Origin: Xanthobacter aminoxidans
GTDB lineage: Bacteria; Pseudomonadota; Alphaproteobacteria; Rhizobiales; Xanthobacteraceae
Reading direction: 5' to 3'
Assembly (NCBI RefSeq): GCF_023571765.1
Contig: NZ_JAMJXC010000009.1
Span: 62,001-126,000 of the forward strand
DNA: 64,000 nt
This document shows, in pieces, positions 8,917 through 17,597 of the stretch. Under the pieces are notes generated by a model. It had not been told where the DNA came from, searched no databases, and saw only the letters and a program-made list of their open reading frames with translations. Within the stretch, counting starts at the first letter, position 1. Every line of letters starts with the position of its first letter. The position numbers were made by a program, and so were the translations under genes.

Positions 8917-10059
8917 TCAGTCGAGCACGTTGCGGGCGACGATGTTGCGCTGGATCTGGTTGGTGCCTTCGATGATCTGGAGCACCTTCGCGTCGCGGAA
9001 GTATCTGTTGATCGGATATTCGTTGGACACACCCGCCGCGCCGAACAATTGCACGGCGTCGGTCGCGACCTTCATGGCGGTGTCGGTAGCGTGGCACTTC
9101 GAGATGGCTGCCAGCTGGGCGAGGGCCTTGCCCTTCACGCCGGCGTCGACCGCCGCCGCCGCCTCATAGACGAGGTTCCGTGACGCCTGGGTCTGGATCA
9201 CCATATCGGCGATCATCCAGCGCACGCCCTGGAAGTCCGAGACCGCCTGCCCGAACGCCCGGCGCGACTTGATGAACTCGATGGTGTGGTCGATCGCGCC
9301 CTGGGCGAGACCGACGCCCCGCGCGCCGATGATGGGGCGCGAGTCGTTGAGGGCTGCCATAGCGACGCGGAATCCCGTCTCTTCATCGCCGAGCATCGCT
9401 TCCGCGGGCAGGTAGCAATTGTCGAAGAAGAGGGCGTGCGATGGCACGCCGCGTGCGCCGATCTTGTCTTCCTTGCGCCCGACCTCGAAACCGGGGGTTC
9501 CCTTTTCGACGATGAAGAGGTTGATCTTGCCGCGCTGATCGTCCTCGCCGGTGCGGGCGGCGACGAGCACGAAGTCGGCCATGCCGGAATTGGTGCACCA
9601 GATCTTCGATCCGCTCAGCCGCCAGCCCTGGCCGTCCCGCTTGGCGCGGGTACGGATGCCGGCCACGTCCGAGCCGCTCTGCGGCTCGGTGAGGGACAGC
9701 GCACCGCGCAGATCGCCGGAGGCGAGGCCCGGCAGATACTTCTGCTTCTGCTCCGGCGTGCCGCCGGCGAGGATCGCGCCGATCGGAACCCACTGAACGA
9801 CGAGGAGATAGGCCGTGTTGTAGCAGACGCGCCCCAGCTCCTCGACCGCGACGCAGGCCGACAACATGCTGCCGCTCCCGCCATATTCGGGAGGAAAGGG
9901 CAAGGTGAAGAGCCCGAGCTCGCGGATGAGATCGAACATGTCATGGGGATATTCGGCCGTGAGGTCGATCTCCTGCGCTCGGGACGCAACCCGCTCGCGA
10001 GCAACCCGGCGCACGAGGTCCTGCACCTGGATCTGATCTTCGTTCAACCACCCGCTCAC
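8917..10059 (-). CDS. Acyl-CoA dehydrogenase
   Basis: FAD enzyme of 380 residues that forms a 2,3-enoyl-CoA and reduces ETF. I place the start at the GTG at 10059 (MSGWLNEDQIQVQDLVRRVA) because GGGAGGA lies six bases upstream and the residues before it show no family match. Motifs: LSLTEPQSGSDVAGIRTRA, GSKIWCTNSGMADF, ARGVGLAQGAIDHTIEFIKS, and the C-terminal VLQIIEGTNQIQRNIVARNV, where Glu of EGT is the catalytic base position of short/medium-chain dehydrogenases. First gene of the leftward operon with the MaoC-like protein and CoA-transferase; divergent from the binding-protein gene at 10369. Confidence 0.93.
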   Translation of the reverse strand: MSGWLNEDQIQVQDLVRRVARERVASRAQEIDLTAEYPHDMFDLIRELGLFTLPFPPEYGGSGSMLSACVAVEELGRVCYNTAYLLVVQWVPIGAILAGGTPEQKQKYLPGLASGDLRGALSLTEPQSGSDVAGIRTRAKRDGQGWRLSGSKIWCTNSGMADFVLVAARTGEDDQRGKINLFIVEKGTPGFEVGRKEDKIGARGVPSHALFFDNCYLPAEAMLGDEETGFRVAMAALNDSRPIIGARGVGLAQGAIDHTIEFIKSRRAFGQAVSDFQGVRWMIADMVIQTQASRNLVYEAAAAVDAGVKGKALAQLAAISKCHATDTAMKVATDAVQLFGAAGVSNEYPINRYFRDAKVLQIIEGTNQIQRNIVARNVLD

Positions 10060-10197
10060 TGCCGTCCTCCCGCCCGTCGGCGCAACGTCCCGGACCTGAA
10101 CCGCCGCGCCGCGAAGGCCGGCATGATCCGGGGCGAATACCGTTCCCAAATTGCTTAGCGGAGCGGATTCGCAGCGGCCACGTCGTCAGGCCATTCC

Positions 10198-10209
10198 GCG
10201 CATATGTGG
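10198..10209. promoter_or_regulatory. Candidate operator, GCGCATATGTGG
   Basis: On the complement this reads CCACATATGCGC, one base from the site at 6098. It is 139 bp before the GTG of the dehydrogenase at 10059. Support is recurrence and intergenic position. Confidence 0.5.
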
Positions 10210-10251
10210 AGCTTGTGCCCCATGGCGGCGGCGAGGAAATCGCCACTCAAT

Positions 10252-10263
10252 CCACATGTGCGT
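10252..10263. promoter_or_regulatory. Candidate operator, CCACATGTGCGT
   Basis: Second motif copy in this divergent region, 106 bp before the + strand binding-protein start and in phase with the first copy. Confidence 0.45.
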
Positions 10264-10368
10264 GCGATCTTTTCTTGCCGATTGACCCGGCGTTGGGCGC
10301 GCATGCTTGGATTTTGGGCCCGGGCCGCAGAAATCCACGCTGCCGGGGTCATCATGAACGGGGAAAAT

Positions 10369-11337
10369 ATGCGCGAAATCCTGGGCTGCGCCGTCGCGGC
10401 GCTATTGTTGGTCGGGCCTGCGGCCGCGCAGTCGAGCTATCCGGATCGCCCGGTCCGCCTGATCGTTCCGTTCGCGGCCGGCGGCGCCACGGATGTGGTG
10501 GCTCGGCTCATCGGATCCGAGCTGTCGAAGGCCTTCAATCAGACATTCGTCGTCGAGAACAAGCCCGGTGCGTCCGGGATGATCGGCGTGGACGCCGTCG
10601 CCAAGTCGAAGCCCGATGGCTACACGCTAGGGGTTTCGCCGGGCACGCCGCTCGTGGTGGTGCCCTACCTTGACCCCAAGTCGCCGTTTCGTCCGGAACG
10701 GGATCTGGAATTCATAACCCCGGTCTACGACGCTCCGTTCATCCTCTGCGCGCGACCTGATCTGCCTCAGAAGACACTTGCCGCGTTCCTGGCTGCGGCG
10801 AAGACGGACACGCGCGAGCCGAGCTATGGCACGGTCGGGATCGCGAGCGTCAACCATGCCCTGCATGAGGAGATGGCGCGCCGCTCGGGCGCCCGGATGC
10901 TCCATGTCCCCTACACCGGAGAAGCCCCGATCATGCCGGCCCTCATGACCGGGCAGGTGGACATCGCGTTCATCACCCCGGCGTCCGCCACGGGCCTGAT
11001 CAAGGAGGGGAAAATCCTGGGGCTTGCGTCCGGCGGACCCGGGCGGGTGGCCGCCTTGCCTGACATGCCGACCATCTCGGAGGTCATGGGCTGGCCCGAC
11101 TACAGCGCCCATACCTGGACGATGCTGATCGGGCCGAAGGGCATGCCGGAGGATGTGACGGCGCGCCTCAACGCGGCGACGACCAAGATTCTGGCGGACC
11201 CCGAAGTCCAGTCCCGGCTGGCGAAGCTGGGGCTGGTCGCCATGGGCGGGAGCCTCGCGGACACGGCTGCCTTCGTCCGGTCGGAGGCGAAGCGGTTCCA
11301 GGACATCGTCCGGCTCAACGACATCAAGCGCGAATGA
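10369..11337 (+). CDS. TTT-family (Bug/TctC-type) solute-binding protein
   Basis: Periplasmic receptor for a tripartite tricarboxylate transporter, 322 residues. A second in-frame ATG lies at 10354; I prefer 10369 because it gives a compact signal peptide (MREILGCAVAALLLVGPAAA, cleavage before QSSYPDRP) and has GGGGA just upstream. SYPDRPVRLIVPFAAGGATD and NKPGASGMIGVDAVAKSKPD are the two Bug signature loops, and PYTGEAPIMPALMTGQVDIAF the third. No tctBA follows; the nearest pair is at 19332. Ligands of the family are small carboxylates; the one here is unknown. Confidence 0.9.
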   Translation: MREILGCAVAALLLVGPAAAQSSYPDRPVRLIVPFAAGGATDVVARLIGSELSKAFNQTFVVENKPGASGMIGVDAVAKSKPDGYTLGVSPGTPLVVVPYLDPKSPFRPERDLEFITPVYDAPFILCARPDLPQKTLAAFLAAAKTDTREPSYGTVGIASVNHALHEEMARRSGARMLHVPYTGEAPIMPALMTGQVDIAFITPASATGLIKEGKILGLASGGPGRVAALPDMPTISEVMGWPDYSAHTWTMLIGPKGMPEDVTARLNAATTKILADPEVQSRLAKLGLVAMGGSLADTAAFVRSEAKRFQDIVRLNDIKRE

Positions 11338-11393
11338 AGGCGCACGGCTCGCCTCCCGCATCGGGCGGGCGCGCCGCGCATCCTGAATTCCTC

Positions 11394-12641
11394 TCAGCCT
11401 GCCGCCGACGATTCCCTGGCGGGGGGCGCTTGCATTTCGGCGGCCGCAACACTTCGCTCCGACCGAAGCTGATCGATGACCTGCTGCGTATGCTCGCCGA
11501 GCCGCGGCGGCAGGCGGCGCACGCCGGCGGGGGTGCGGGAGAAGTGCGTGGGCACGGCCATCGTCACGAACCGCCCCTCGGTGGGATGCTCCACGCGGTG
11601 AAAGAAGTCGGTCTCCGCGAGGTAGGGGTCGTTGTAGATCTGCTCCAGGGTCATCACCGGCCCGTTGGGAATGTCGGCGGCATCGAGCCGCTGGCGCCAG
11701 TCTTCCGTCGTGCGCGTCGCCATCGCCTCGGTCAGGATGCCATAGAGCGTATCGATGTTCCGGGAGCGGGGAGCGATCTCGGTGAACCTGGGATCGCCGA
11801 GGAGGTCCTGCCGATCGATCGCCCGGAACATGCGCCGCCATTGCTCGTCGGTGTTGGCCAGAAGGCAGATGTAGCCGTCCAGCGTGCGGTAGGGCCGGCG
11901 ATGCTGGGTCAGCATACGGCTGTAGCCAAGGCCGAGCTCCGGCTGGTCGAGGACGCCCGCCCACAGATGCTCCAGCATGTTGAATCCGACCATGGTCTCC
12001 ATCATCGGGACATGCACCTCCTGGCCGAGGCCGGTGCGCTCACGCGCATAGAGAGCCATGCCGATGGAGGACGCCAGCACGTAGCCGCACAGCTTGTCGC
12101 AGATCACGGTCGGGAAATAGCGGGGCTCGCCGGTCGCCTGGCCGTTCAGCGCGGCAATGCCGCTCACGCCCTGGATCACGTCGTCGAAGGCGGGCCATTC
12201 GGCGCGCGACGACCCCTGCCGGTAGCCGCCGGCCGAGGCGTAGACGATCCGCGGGTTGCGCGCGGACACCGTTTCATAGTCGATGCCGAGGCGGCGCGCT
12301 GCCCCAAGCCGCATGGAATGGACGAAGACATCGGCGGTCTCTGCCAGTTCGAGCAGTGTTGCCCGGCTCTCCGGCTGCTTGAGGTCGAGCACCACGGAGC
12401 GCTTGTTGCGATTGATGTTGAGGAAGAAGGTCCCCATGCCTTCGCTGCGTGAAGGACCCACGAAGCGCGTGTAGTCGCCTTCGGGCGCCTCGATCTTGAT
12501 GACGTCGGCGCCCATGTCGCCGAGGATTTGGGTCGAGACGGGGCCGAGCACGTTCACGGTCAGGTCGAGAACCCGGATGCCGGCGAGCGGACCCTGCGCC
12601 GGAGTCTCTTCGTCGTGGTTCAATGGCATGGCTTCGGACAT
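11394..12641 (-). CDS. Family III (CaiB/BaiF) acyl-CoA transferase
   Basis: CoA-transferase of 415 residues from the ATG at 12641. The core starts at residue 18 (PLAGIRVLDLTVNVLGPV), with QILGDMGADVIKIEAPEGD (38-56), NRNKRSVVLDLKQPES (77-92) and the probable catalytic Asp182 in FPTVICDKLCGY. The C-terminal 25 residues are a low-complexity tail. It is a lone leftward gene whose end faces the binding protein at 10369 and whose start faces the binding protein at 12985. The divergent region carries two motif copies, so it may be co-regulated with the importers. Substrate unknown. Confidence 0.9.
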   Translation of the reverse strand: MSEAMPLNHDEETPAQGPLAGIRVLDLTVNVLGPVSTQILGDMGADVIKIEAPEGDYTRFVGPSRSEGMGTFFLNINRNKRSVVLDLKQPESRATLLELAETADVFVHSMRLGAARRLGIDYETVSARNPRIVYASAGGYRQGSSRAEWPAFDDVIQGVSGIAALNGQATGEPRYFPTVICDKLCGYVLASSIGMALYARERTGLGQEVHVPMMETMVGFNMLEHLWAGVLDQPELGLGYSRMLTQHRRPYRTLDGYICLLANTDEQWRRMFRAIDRQDLLGDPRFTEIAPRSRNIDTLYGILTEAMATRTTEDWRQRLDAADIPNGPVMTLEQIYNDPYLAETDFFHRVEHPTEGRFVTMAVPTHFSRTPAGVRRLPPRLGEHTQQVIDQLRSERSVAAAEMQAPPARESSAAG

Positions 12642-12846
12642 GGAGGGCCCCGGATCTCACTGTTCTGTCGCTACGTGCGGCGGGGCGAAGTGCCCGGCCG
12701 CGTTGAGTTGGACGCGTCGCAGGCGATAGACCGCGCCGCACCTGAGCTGCGAACGGCCTCGCCTTCTTCGCCTTTCGATTCCGCCACACCACAGAACGGC
12801 GCTCGCTGCTCGCGATCAACCGGGAACGCAGGGACGCCGAGGATGA

Positions 12847-12858
12847 ACACGCATGTGT
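12847..12858. promoter_or_regulatory. Candidate operator, ACACGCATGTGT
   Basis: Nearly palindromic copy of the recurring motif (complement ACACATGCGTGT), 206 bp before the leftward CoA-transferase and 127 bp before the rightward binding-protein gene. Confidence 0.5.
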
Positions 12859-12881
12859 CACCCGCCGGGACCATGCGGAAT

Positions 12882-12893
12882 GCGCATATGCGT
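12882..12893. promoter_or_regulatory. Candidate operator, GCGCATATGCGT
   Basis: Second copy in the same divergent region; complement ACGCATATGCGC. It is 92 bp before the start at 12985. Confidence 0.5.
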
Positions 12894-12984
12894 GTGATCA
12901 ACCGCCCCACGATTGACCTTCACGGCCTGTCGAGCCCCCAAATTCCGTACCAGCCCATCCAGAGGCGGGACGAGGGAGACACCC

Positions 12985-13962
12985 ATGGGTCGGAGGTTCG
13001 CCACCTTGATCGCGGCCGGACTCTGCTGCGTGCCGGCCGTGTTGCCGGCCTGGGCGCAGGGCTTTCCGGACCGGCCGGTTCGAATTGTCGTTCCCTTCGC
13101 GCCGGGAGGCTCGACCGATGTCACCGCCCGCGTTCTCGCCGATGACCTGAGCACGACGTTCAAGCAGCAGTTCATCGTGGAGAACAAGCCGGGGGCGGCG
13201 GGCACGACCGGCATCGACCTCGTCGCCAAGGCGAAGCCGGACGGCTACACCATCGGCCTCAGCGGCGTGGGGCCGACGGCCATCATCCCCATGATCGACC
13301 CGCGCCTGCCCTACGATCCGGTCCGCGATCTGGACACCATCGCAGCGTTGACGGCCATCGATGTGGTCCTCGTCTCGCGCCCCGACTTCGGCCCGAAGAC
13401 GCTTCCTGAACTGCTCGCCTATGCCAAGGCCAATCCCGGCCAAGTGTCGTACGGATCGACAGGAGTCGCGGGGCCGATCCATTTCGGTCTCGAGAACCTC
13501 GCACGCCGAGCGGGCGTGAAGATGCTGCACGTTCCCTATGCCGGGGACTCCCAGCTCATCACCGCGCTCCTTTCCGGGCAGATCGATATCGCCTTCCTGA
13601 CCTTCGCCGGGGGGCAGGGGTTCGTCACCAGCGGCAAGGTCCGCGCGCTCGCGGCCGGCGGTCCCAAGCGCATCGCGACCATGCCCGATCTGCCGACAGT
13701 GGCCGAGATCACCGGCTTCGCGGACTATGACTGCTACACCTGGAACATCCTGGTGACCGCCAAGGGCACGCCGCCGGATGTCCTGCGCAGGCTGAACGAA
13801 GCCGTCAATACGGCGCTGGCCAAGCCGCAGACGCGCGAACGGTTCGCCAGTCTTGGCCTGCTCATCCTGGGCGGGAATGTCGACGACGCGCGCAGGTTCG
13901 TCGCCGCCGAGATCGAGAAATACAGGAAGATCGAAGCCGAGACCGGCATCCGCCGGGAATGA
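12985..13962 (+). CDS. TTT-family (Bug/TctC-type) solute-binding protein
   Basis: Periplasmic receptor of 325 residues from the ATG at 12985, preceded by GGGAGA. Signal peptide: MGRRFATLIAAGLCCVPAVL then PAWAQ with cleavage before GFPDRP. Bug loops: FPDRPVRIVVPFAPGGSTD, NKPGAAGTTGIDLVAKAKPD and VPYAGDSQLITALLSGQID. It is followed after 45 bp by a paralogue and then a hydroxyacyl-CoA dehydrogenase, forming a rightward set. It lacks its own membrane components here, so it presumably docks on one of the TctBA pairs at 19332 or 32325, or on one elsewhere. Confidence 0.9.
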   Translation: MGRRFATLIAAGLCCVPAVLPAWAQGFPDRPVRIVVPFAPGGSTDVTARVLADDLSTTFKQQFIVENKPGAAGTTGIDLVAKAKPDGYTIGLSGVGPTAIIPMIDPRLPYDPVRDLDTIAALTAIDVVLVSRPDFGPKTLPELLAYAKANPGQVSYGSTGVAGPIHFGLENLARRAGVKMLHVPYAGDSQLITALLSGQIDIAFLTFAGGQGFVTSGKVRALAAGGPKRIATMPDLPTVAEITGFADYDCYTWNILVTAKGTPPDVLRRLNEAVNTALAKPQTRERFASLGLLILGGNVDDARRFVAAEIEKYRKIEAETGIRRE

Positions 13963-14007
13963 AGGCGTCTCTTCAACATGCTCCGACACCATAGCGGGAG
14001 TTCGCCG

Positions 14008-14976
14008 ATGCTGAGGCTTTTCGTTGCGGTCGCTGTCGCTCTGTTCGCATGCGGCAGCGCCACGGCCCAAACCTCCTACCCTGACAGGCCCGTGCGGCTC
14101 ATCGTCGGCTTCGCGCCGGGCGGCGCCACCGACGTGGCGGCTCGCCTGCTCGCCGCGGATCTGACGAAGCTCCTGAAGCAGCAGGTGGTGGTGGAGAACA
14201 AGGTCGGCGGCGCCGGCATGATCGGCATGGATGCGGTGGCGAAGGCGAAGCCCGACGGCTACACCGTCGGTCTCGCGGGAGTCGGGGCGACGGCCATCAC
14301 GCCCTATCTTGATCCGAACCCATCCTACATCCCCACCCGAGACCTCGATGTCGTCGGCAAGTTCTACACCGCCGACTTCGTGCTCGCCGCGCGCCCGGAC
14401 CTGCCGCAGAAGACGCTGAAGGATCTGCTGTCCTACGCCAAGGCCAATCCGGGCAAGGTGACCTTCGGTTCGGTGGGCGTGGCGAGCCTCAACCAGATCC
14501 ATCACGAGGAACTGGCGCGGCTCGGCGGCGCGAAGATGCTCCACATTCCCTATCCCGGTGAGGCGCCGATTGTCCCGGCGTTGCTCACCAGCCAGATCGA
14601 TATCGCCTATCTCACCCCCCAGGCCGCCGATGCCTTCGTGCGCGAAGGCAAGCTGAAGCTCCTGGCGTCCGGAGGGCCGCAGCGTAGCCTGAGCTATCCG
14701 GACCTGCCGACCGTGGCCGAGCAGACGGGGTGGCAGGATTATGCCTCCTATTCCTGGACTGTACTGGTCGTCCCGAAGGGGACACCCGGCGATATCATCG
14801 CGAAACTCAATGGCGCGCTGAACGCCGTTGTGGCGCAGCCCGCCTTCCGCGAGCGCATGGAGAAACTCGGCCTCACCGTGGCGGGCGGCACGGCGGCGCA
14901 GGCGCAGGCCTTCGTCGCCGACGAGGTCGCCACGTTTCGCGAGCTCGTCAAGTTGAACGGCATCAAGCGCGAATAG
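14008..14976 (+). CDS. TTT-family (Bug/TctC-type) solute-binding protein
   Basis: Third receptor of this type in 4.6 kb, 322 residues from the ATG at 14008 (GGGAG eight bases upstream; a leftward extension to 13978 lacks a site). Signal peptide MLRLFVAVAVALFACGSATA, cleavage before QTSYPDRP. The loops SYPDRPVRLIVGFAPGGATD, NKVGGAGMIGMDAVAKAKPD and IPYPGEAPIVPALLTSQID are present. By eye it is much closer to the receptor at 10369 (shared RPDLPQKTL, RIGVASLN-like and NGIKRE/NDIKRE ends) than to its immediate neighbour at 12985, which points to duplication and rearrangement. Confidence 0.9.
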   Translation: MLRLFVAVAVALFACGSATAQTSYPDRPVRLIVGFAPGGATDVAARLLAADLTKLLKQQVVVENKVGGAGMIGMDAVAKAKPDGYTVGLAGVGATAITPYLDPNPSYIPTRDLDVVGKFYTADFVLAARPDLPQKTLKDLLSYAKANPGKVTFGSVGVASLNQIHHEELARLGGAKMLHIPYPGEAPIVPALLTSQIDIAYLTPQAADAFVREGKLKLLASGGPQRSLSYPDLPTVAEQTGWQDYASYSWTVLVVPKGTPGDIIAKLNGALNAVVAQPAFRERMEKLGLTVAGGTAAQAQAFVADEVATFRELVKLNGIKRE

Positions 14977-15021
14977 GCCGTGCCCCGCACGCCGCCTCGG
15001 CAGTCAACGGAGACGAGAGCC

Positions 15022-15975
15022 ATGGGCACATACCGCGCCGGCGCGGAAATCAAGACCGTGGGCCTCGTGGCCGGCGGATACGTGGGCGCGGGCTGGGCGG
15101 CCTTCTTGCTTGGACGCGGGCTTTGCGTCCGCGCCTGGCTCCGCCGGCCGGAGGCAGGGAACGAACTGCGCGCGGAGATCGACGCCCTGTGGCCGGACCT
15201 TGAGCGCCTGGGCCTTGCGCCCGGCGCCGACCGCGCGCGCCTTGAGGTCTTCACTTCGCTGGAGGAGGCGCTCGCTGGCTGCGACTTCGTGCAGGAAAAT
15301 GCCGCCGAGAATGCAGCCCTCAAGGCAGAGCTCTACGCCCGCATCGACGGATGCGTGGCGCCCGATGTGCTCATCGCCAGCAGCACGTCGTCCTTGTCCA
15401 TGACCGACATGCAGGCGGGGTGCCGGCATCCGGAGCGCTGCGTTCTCGGCCATCCCTTCACGCCCACCCACCTCATGTGCCTCGTCGAGGTGGTGGGTGG
15501 CGCGCGAACCGATCCGGCCGCCGTGGATGCGGCGATGGCCACCTACACCTGTTGGGGAAAGATGCCCGTGCGGCTCAGCCGGGAGATCTTCGGCCATATC
15601 GGGAACCGTCTGGCGACGGCGCTGTGGCGAGAGGCGGTCAATCTCCTTCTGGAAGGCGTCGCCTCGGTGGAGGACATCGACCGCGCGGTCGTCGAAGGGC
15701 CGGGTCGTAAATGGGCCATCTCCGGACCGTTCGAGAGCTATCACCTGTCCGGCGGCAAGGGCGGGATGACCCGCTTTCTCGAAAGCTACGCGGCGGGGAT
15801 CCAGCGCCGCTGGGACGACCTCGGCACGCCGGTGCTTGATGCGCCCACCCGTGCCCGAATCTCGGAATTGGTCGAGGCCCGCCTGTCGGACGTGCCTGTC
15901 GAGCGACGGGCGGCGCAGCGCGGCGCGTTGCTCGTGAACCTCATGCTTGCCCTGGCGCCGCCCGCCGAAGCCTGA
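15022..15975 (+). CDS. 3-hydroxyacyl-CoA dehydrogenase family protein (carnitine dehydrogenase/lambda-crystallin type)
   Basis: NAD-dependent dehydrogenase of a beta-hydroxy acid or its CoA ester, 317 residues from the ATG at 15022 (GGAGACGAG upstream). The Rossmann motif is VGLVAGGYVGAGWA (13-26), in which the first glycine of GxGxxG is alanine. Other family features: LIASSTSSLSMTDMQ, then VLGHPFTPTHLMCLVEVVGG with the catalytic His, and FGHIGNRLATALWREAVNLL. Length and the HPFTPTHL segment resemble carnitine 3-dehydrogenase and L-gulonate dehydrogenase more than the longer FadB/PaaH enzymes. It ends a rightward run of two binding proteins, so it may act on the imported acid. Convergent with the carboxylase gene, 31 bp away. 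Confidence 0.8.
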   Translation: MGTYRAGAEIKTVGLVAGGYVGAGWAAFLLGRGLCVRAWLRRPEAGNELRAEIDALWPDLERLGLAPGADRARLEVFTSLEEALAGCDFVQENAAENAALKAELYARIDGCVAPDVLIASSTSSLSMTDMQAGCRHPERCVLGHPFTPTHLMCLVEVVGGARTDPAAVDAAMATYTCWGKMPVRLSREIFGHIGNRLATALWREAVNLLLEGVASVEDIDRAVVEGPGRKWAISGPFESYHLSGGKGGMTRFLESYAAGIQRRWDDLGTPVLDAPTRARISELVEARLSDVPVERRAAQRGALLVNLMLALAPPAEA

Positions 15976-16006
15976 CGTCCAGCGGGCCAAAGGGCGTGCC
16001 CCCCCC

Positions 16007-17569
16007 TCATGGCCGGATGGGAAAGCGTGTCTCTCCGGCCTTGCGAAGCGGGGCGGCGATGCCGGCGAACTCGCACAGCAGCCGGCGGGTGTCACGGGGA
16101 TCGATGATCTCATCCACGCCGAACGCCTCTGCCGTGCGGAAGGGAGACCGAAGGCGCTCCAGCCGGGCGGTGATTTCCGCGCGCCGCGCGTCCGGGTCCT
16201 CCGCCTCCGCCAGTTCGGCCCGATAGGCCGCCTCAATGCCCCCTTCCATGGGCAAGGAGCCCCAGCGCCCGGATGGCCAGGCGAAGCGCATGACGTGATG
16301 GGTCTGCGGCTGGTGCGCGCCGCCGCCGACACCATAGACGTTGCGGATCAGCACCGAACACCACGGGACGGTGGACTGGTGGATGGCGGCGAGCGCGCGC
16401 ACGGCGTGGCGCATGGTGCCGGCCTTCTCCGCTTCGAGCCCCACCACGAAGCCCGGGCAGTCCACGAGATGCACCACCGGCAGGTGGAATGTCTCGGCGA
16501 GATCGACGAAACGCATGATTTTCTGGGCGCTCGCGGCGGTCCAGGCGCCGCCGGAATGCAGGGGGTCCCCCGCCATGAGCGCGACCGGCCACCCGTCGAG
16601 GCGCGCGAGCCCCGTGATCACGGAGCGTCCGAACGCCGGGCCCATCTCGAAGAAGCTGCCACGGTCCACCACGCGATCGATCACCCGACGCATGAGGTAG
16701 GCGTGGCGCGGGTCGCGCGGGACGATCGCAGCCAGCTCATCGCATGCGCGATTGGGGCTGTCGCGGCATGGCCCCCGCGGCGGCAGCTCCCAGACGGAAT
16801 CGGGCAGGTAGGAGAGGAAGCGGCGCGTGAGCGCGAAGGCCTCCTCCTCGTCGTCAGCCGCCATGTCGATGGTGCCGGCCGCGAGCTGGATCGCGTGGCC
16901 TCCGAGTTCCTCCTTGGTCCGCTTCTCGCCCAGCTTCTCGACCACCGGCGGTCCGGCGACGAACACCTGCGCCTTTTCGCGCACCATGATCGACAAATGG
17001 CTGACGCTCACCCGCGCGGCGCCGAGGCCGGCCACCGGACCGAGGGCCAGCCCGACGACGGGCACCGCGGCGAGGGTGGCGCAGCACAGATGCAGGCCGC
17101 CCGACTGCCCGCCAAGGCCGCCCGGAAGGTTGGCAAACCCGGTCTTCTCGATGGAGCGAACCGAGCCGCCGCCGCCGGAGCCTTCCACAAGGCGGATCAA
17201 TGGCATGCGATATTCGCGCGCCATGGTTTCCGCCATCTTGAACTTGTCCCAGATGGCGGCATCCGCCGAACCGCCTGCCACCGTGAAATCGTCGCCGGAG
17301 ACGACGACCGGGCGTCGCATCACCTTGCCGCGGCCGAAGACGCAATTGGCCGGGGTGAAGCCGGAGAGCTGGCCCTCGGCGTCGTACTGCGCCTTGCCGG
17401 CGAGGGATCCGATCTCGCGGAAGCTGCCACGGTCGAGCAGGCTCTCGATGCGCTCGCGCACCGTGAGACGGCCGGCCCGGTGTTGGCGCTCCACCCGCTC
17501 CGTGCCGCCCATCTGCTCGGCAAGGACGCGGCGGTGCTCCAGCTCGTCGATCTCGGGTTCCCAGCTCAT
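16007..17569 (-). CDS. Acyl-CoA carboxylase carboxyltransferase (beta) subunit
   Basis: Transfers CO2 from carboxybiotin to an acyl-CoA (propionyl-, methylcrotonyl- or geranyl-CoA type). The 520 residues start MSWEPEIDELEHRRVLAEQM at 17569. The N-lobe has RLTVRERIESLLDRGSF and LVEGSGGGGSVRSIEKTG; the C-lobe has GDPLHSGGAWTAASAQKIMRF, HLVDCPGFVVGLEAEKAGT and NVYGVGGGAHQP, the acyl-CoA and biotin-binding loops. Length fits AccD5/PccB/LiuB. No biotin carboxylase/biotin-carrier alpha chain is in the window, so the partner must be encoded elsewhere. It follows a crotonase by 28 bp, an arrangement like the leucine (liu) and acyclic terpene (atu) routes. Confidence 0.92.
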   Translation of the reverse strand: MSWEPEIDELEHRRVLAEQMGGTERVERQHRAGRLTVRERIESLLDRGSFREIGSLAGKAQYDAEGQLSGFTPANCVFGRGKVMRRPVVVSGDDFTVAGGSADAAIWDKFKMAETMAREYRMPLIRLVEGSGGGGSVRSIEKTGFANLPGGLGGQSGGLHLCCATLAAVPVVGLALGPVAGLGAARVSVSHLSIMVREKAQVFVAGPPVVEKLGEKRTKEELGGHAIQLAAGTIDMAADDEEEAFALTRRFLSYLPDSVWELPPRGPCRDSPNRACDELAAIVPRDPRHAYLMRRVIDRVVDRGSFFEMGPAFGRSVITGLARLDGWPVALMAGDPLHSGGAWTAASAQKIMRFVDLAETFHLPVVHLVDCPGFVVGLEAEKAGTMRHAVRALAAIHQSTVPWCSVLIRNVYGVGGGAHQPQTHHVMRFAWPSGRWGSLPMEGGIEAAYRAELAEAEDPDARRAEITARLERLRSPFRTAEAFGVDEIIDPRDTRRLLCEFAGIAAPLRKAGETRFPIRP

Positions 17570-17597
17570 GTCGCGCGGCTTCCTACCGGGGGGCACA

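Larger units (their letters stand above)
10060..10368. promoter_or_regulatory. Divergent promoter region (309 bp, no gene)
   Basis: Separates the leftward dehydrogenase operon from the rightward binding-protein gene. It holds two copies of the recurring 12-bp motif whose centres are 54 bp apart, about five helical turns. I see no convincing -35/-10 pair and no open frame with coding character. Confidence 0.6.
12642..12984. promoter_or_regulatory. Divergent promoter region (343 bp, no gene)
   Basis: Lies between the leftward CoA-transferase and the rightward binding protein. It contains two candidate operators (12847-12858 and 12882-12893, centres 35 bp apart) and a ribosome site GGGAGA before the gene at 12985. 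No coding signal is apparent. Confidence 0.6.

Noticed and set aside
7171-12641. A mobile element or recent insertion explaining the mixed transporter and enzyme genes
   Set aside because: I saw no transposase, integrase, terminal repeats or target duplications, and base composition is even across the genes.
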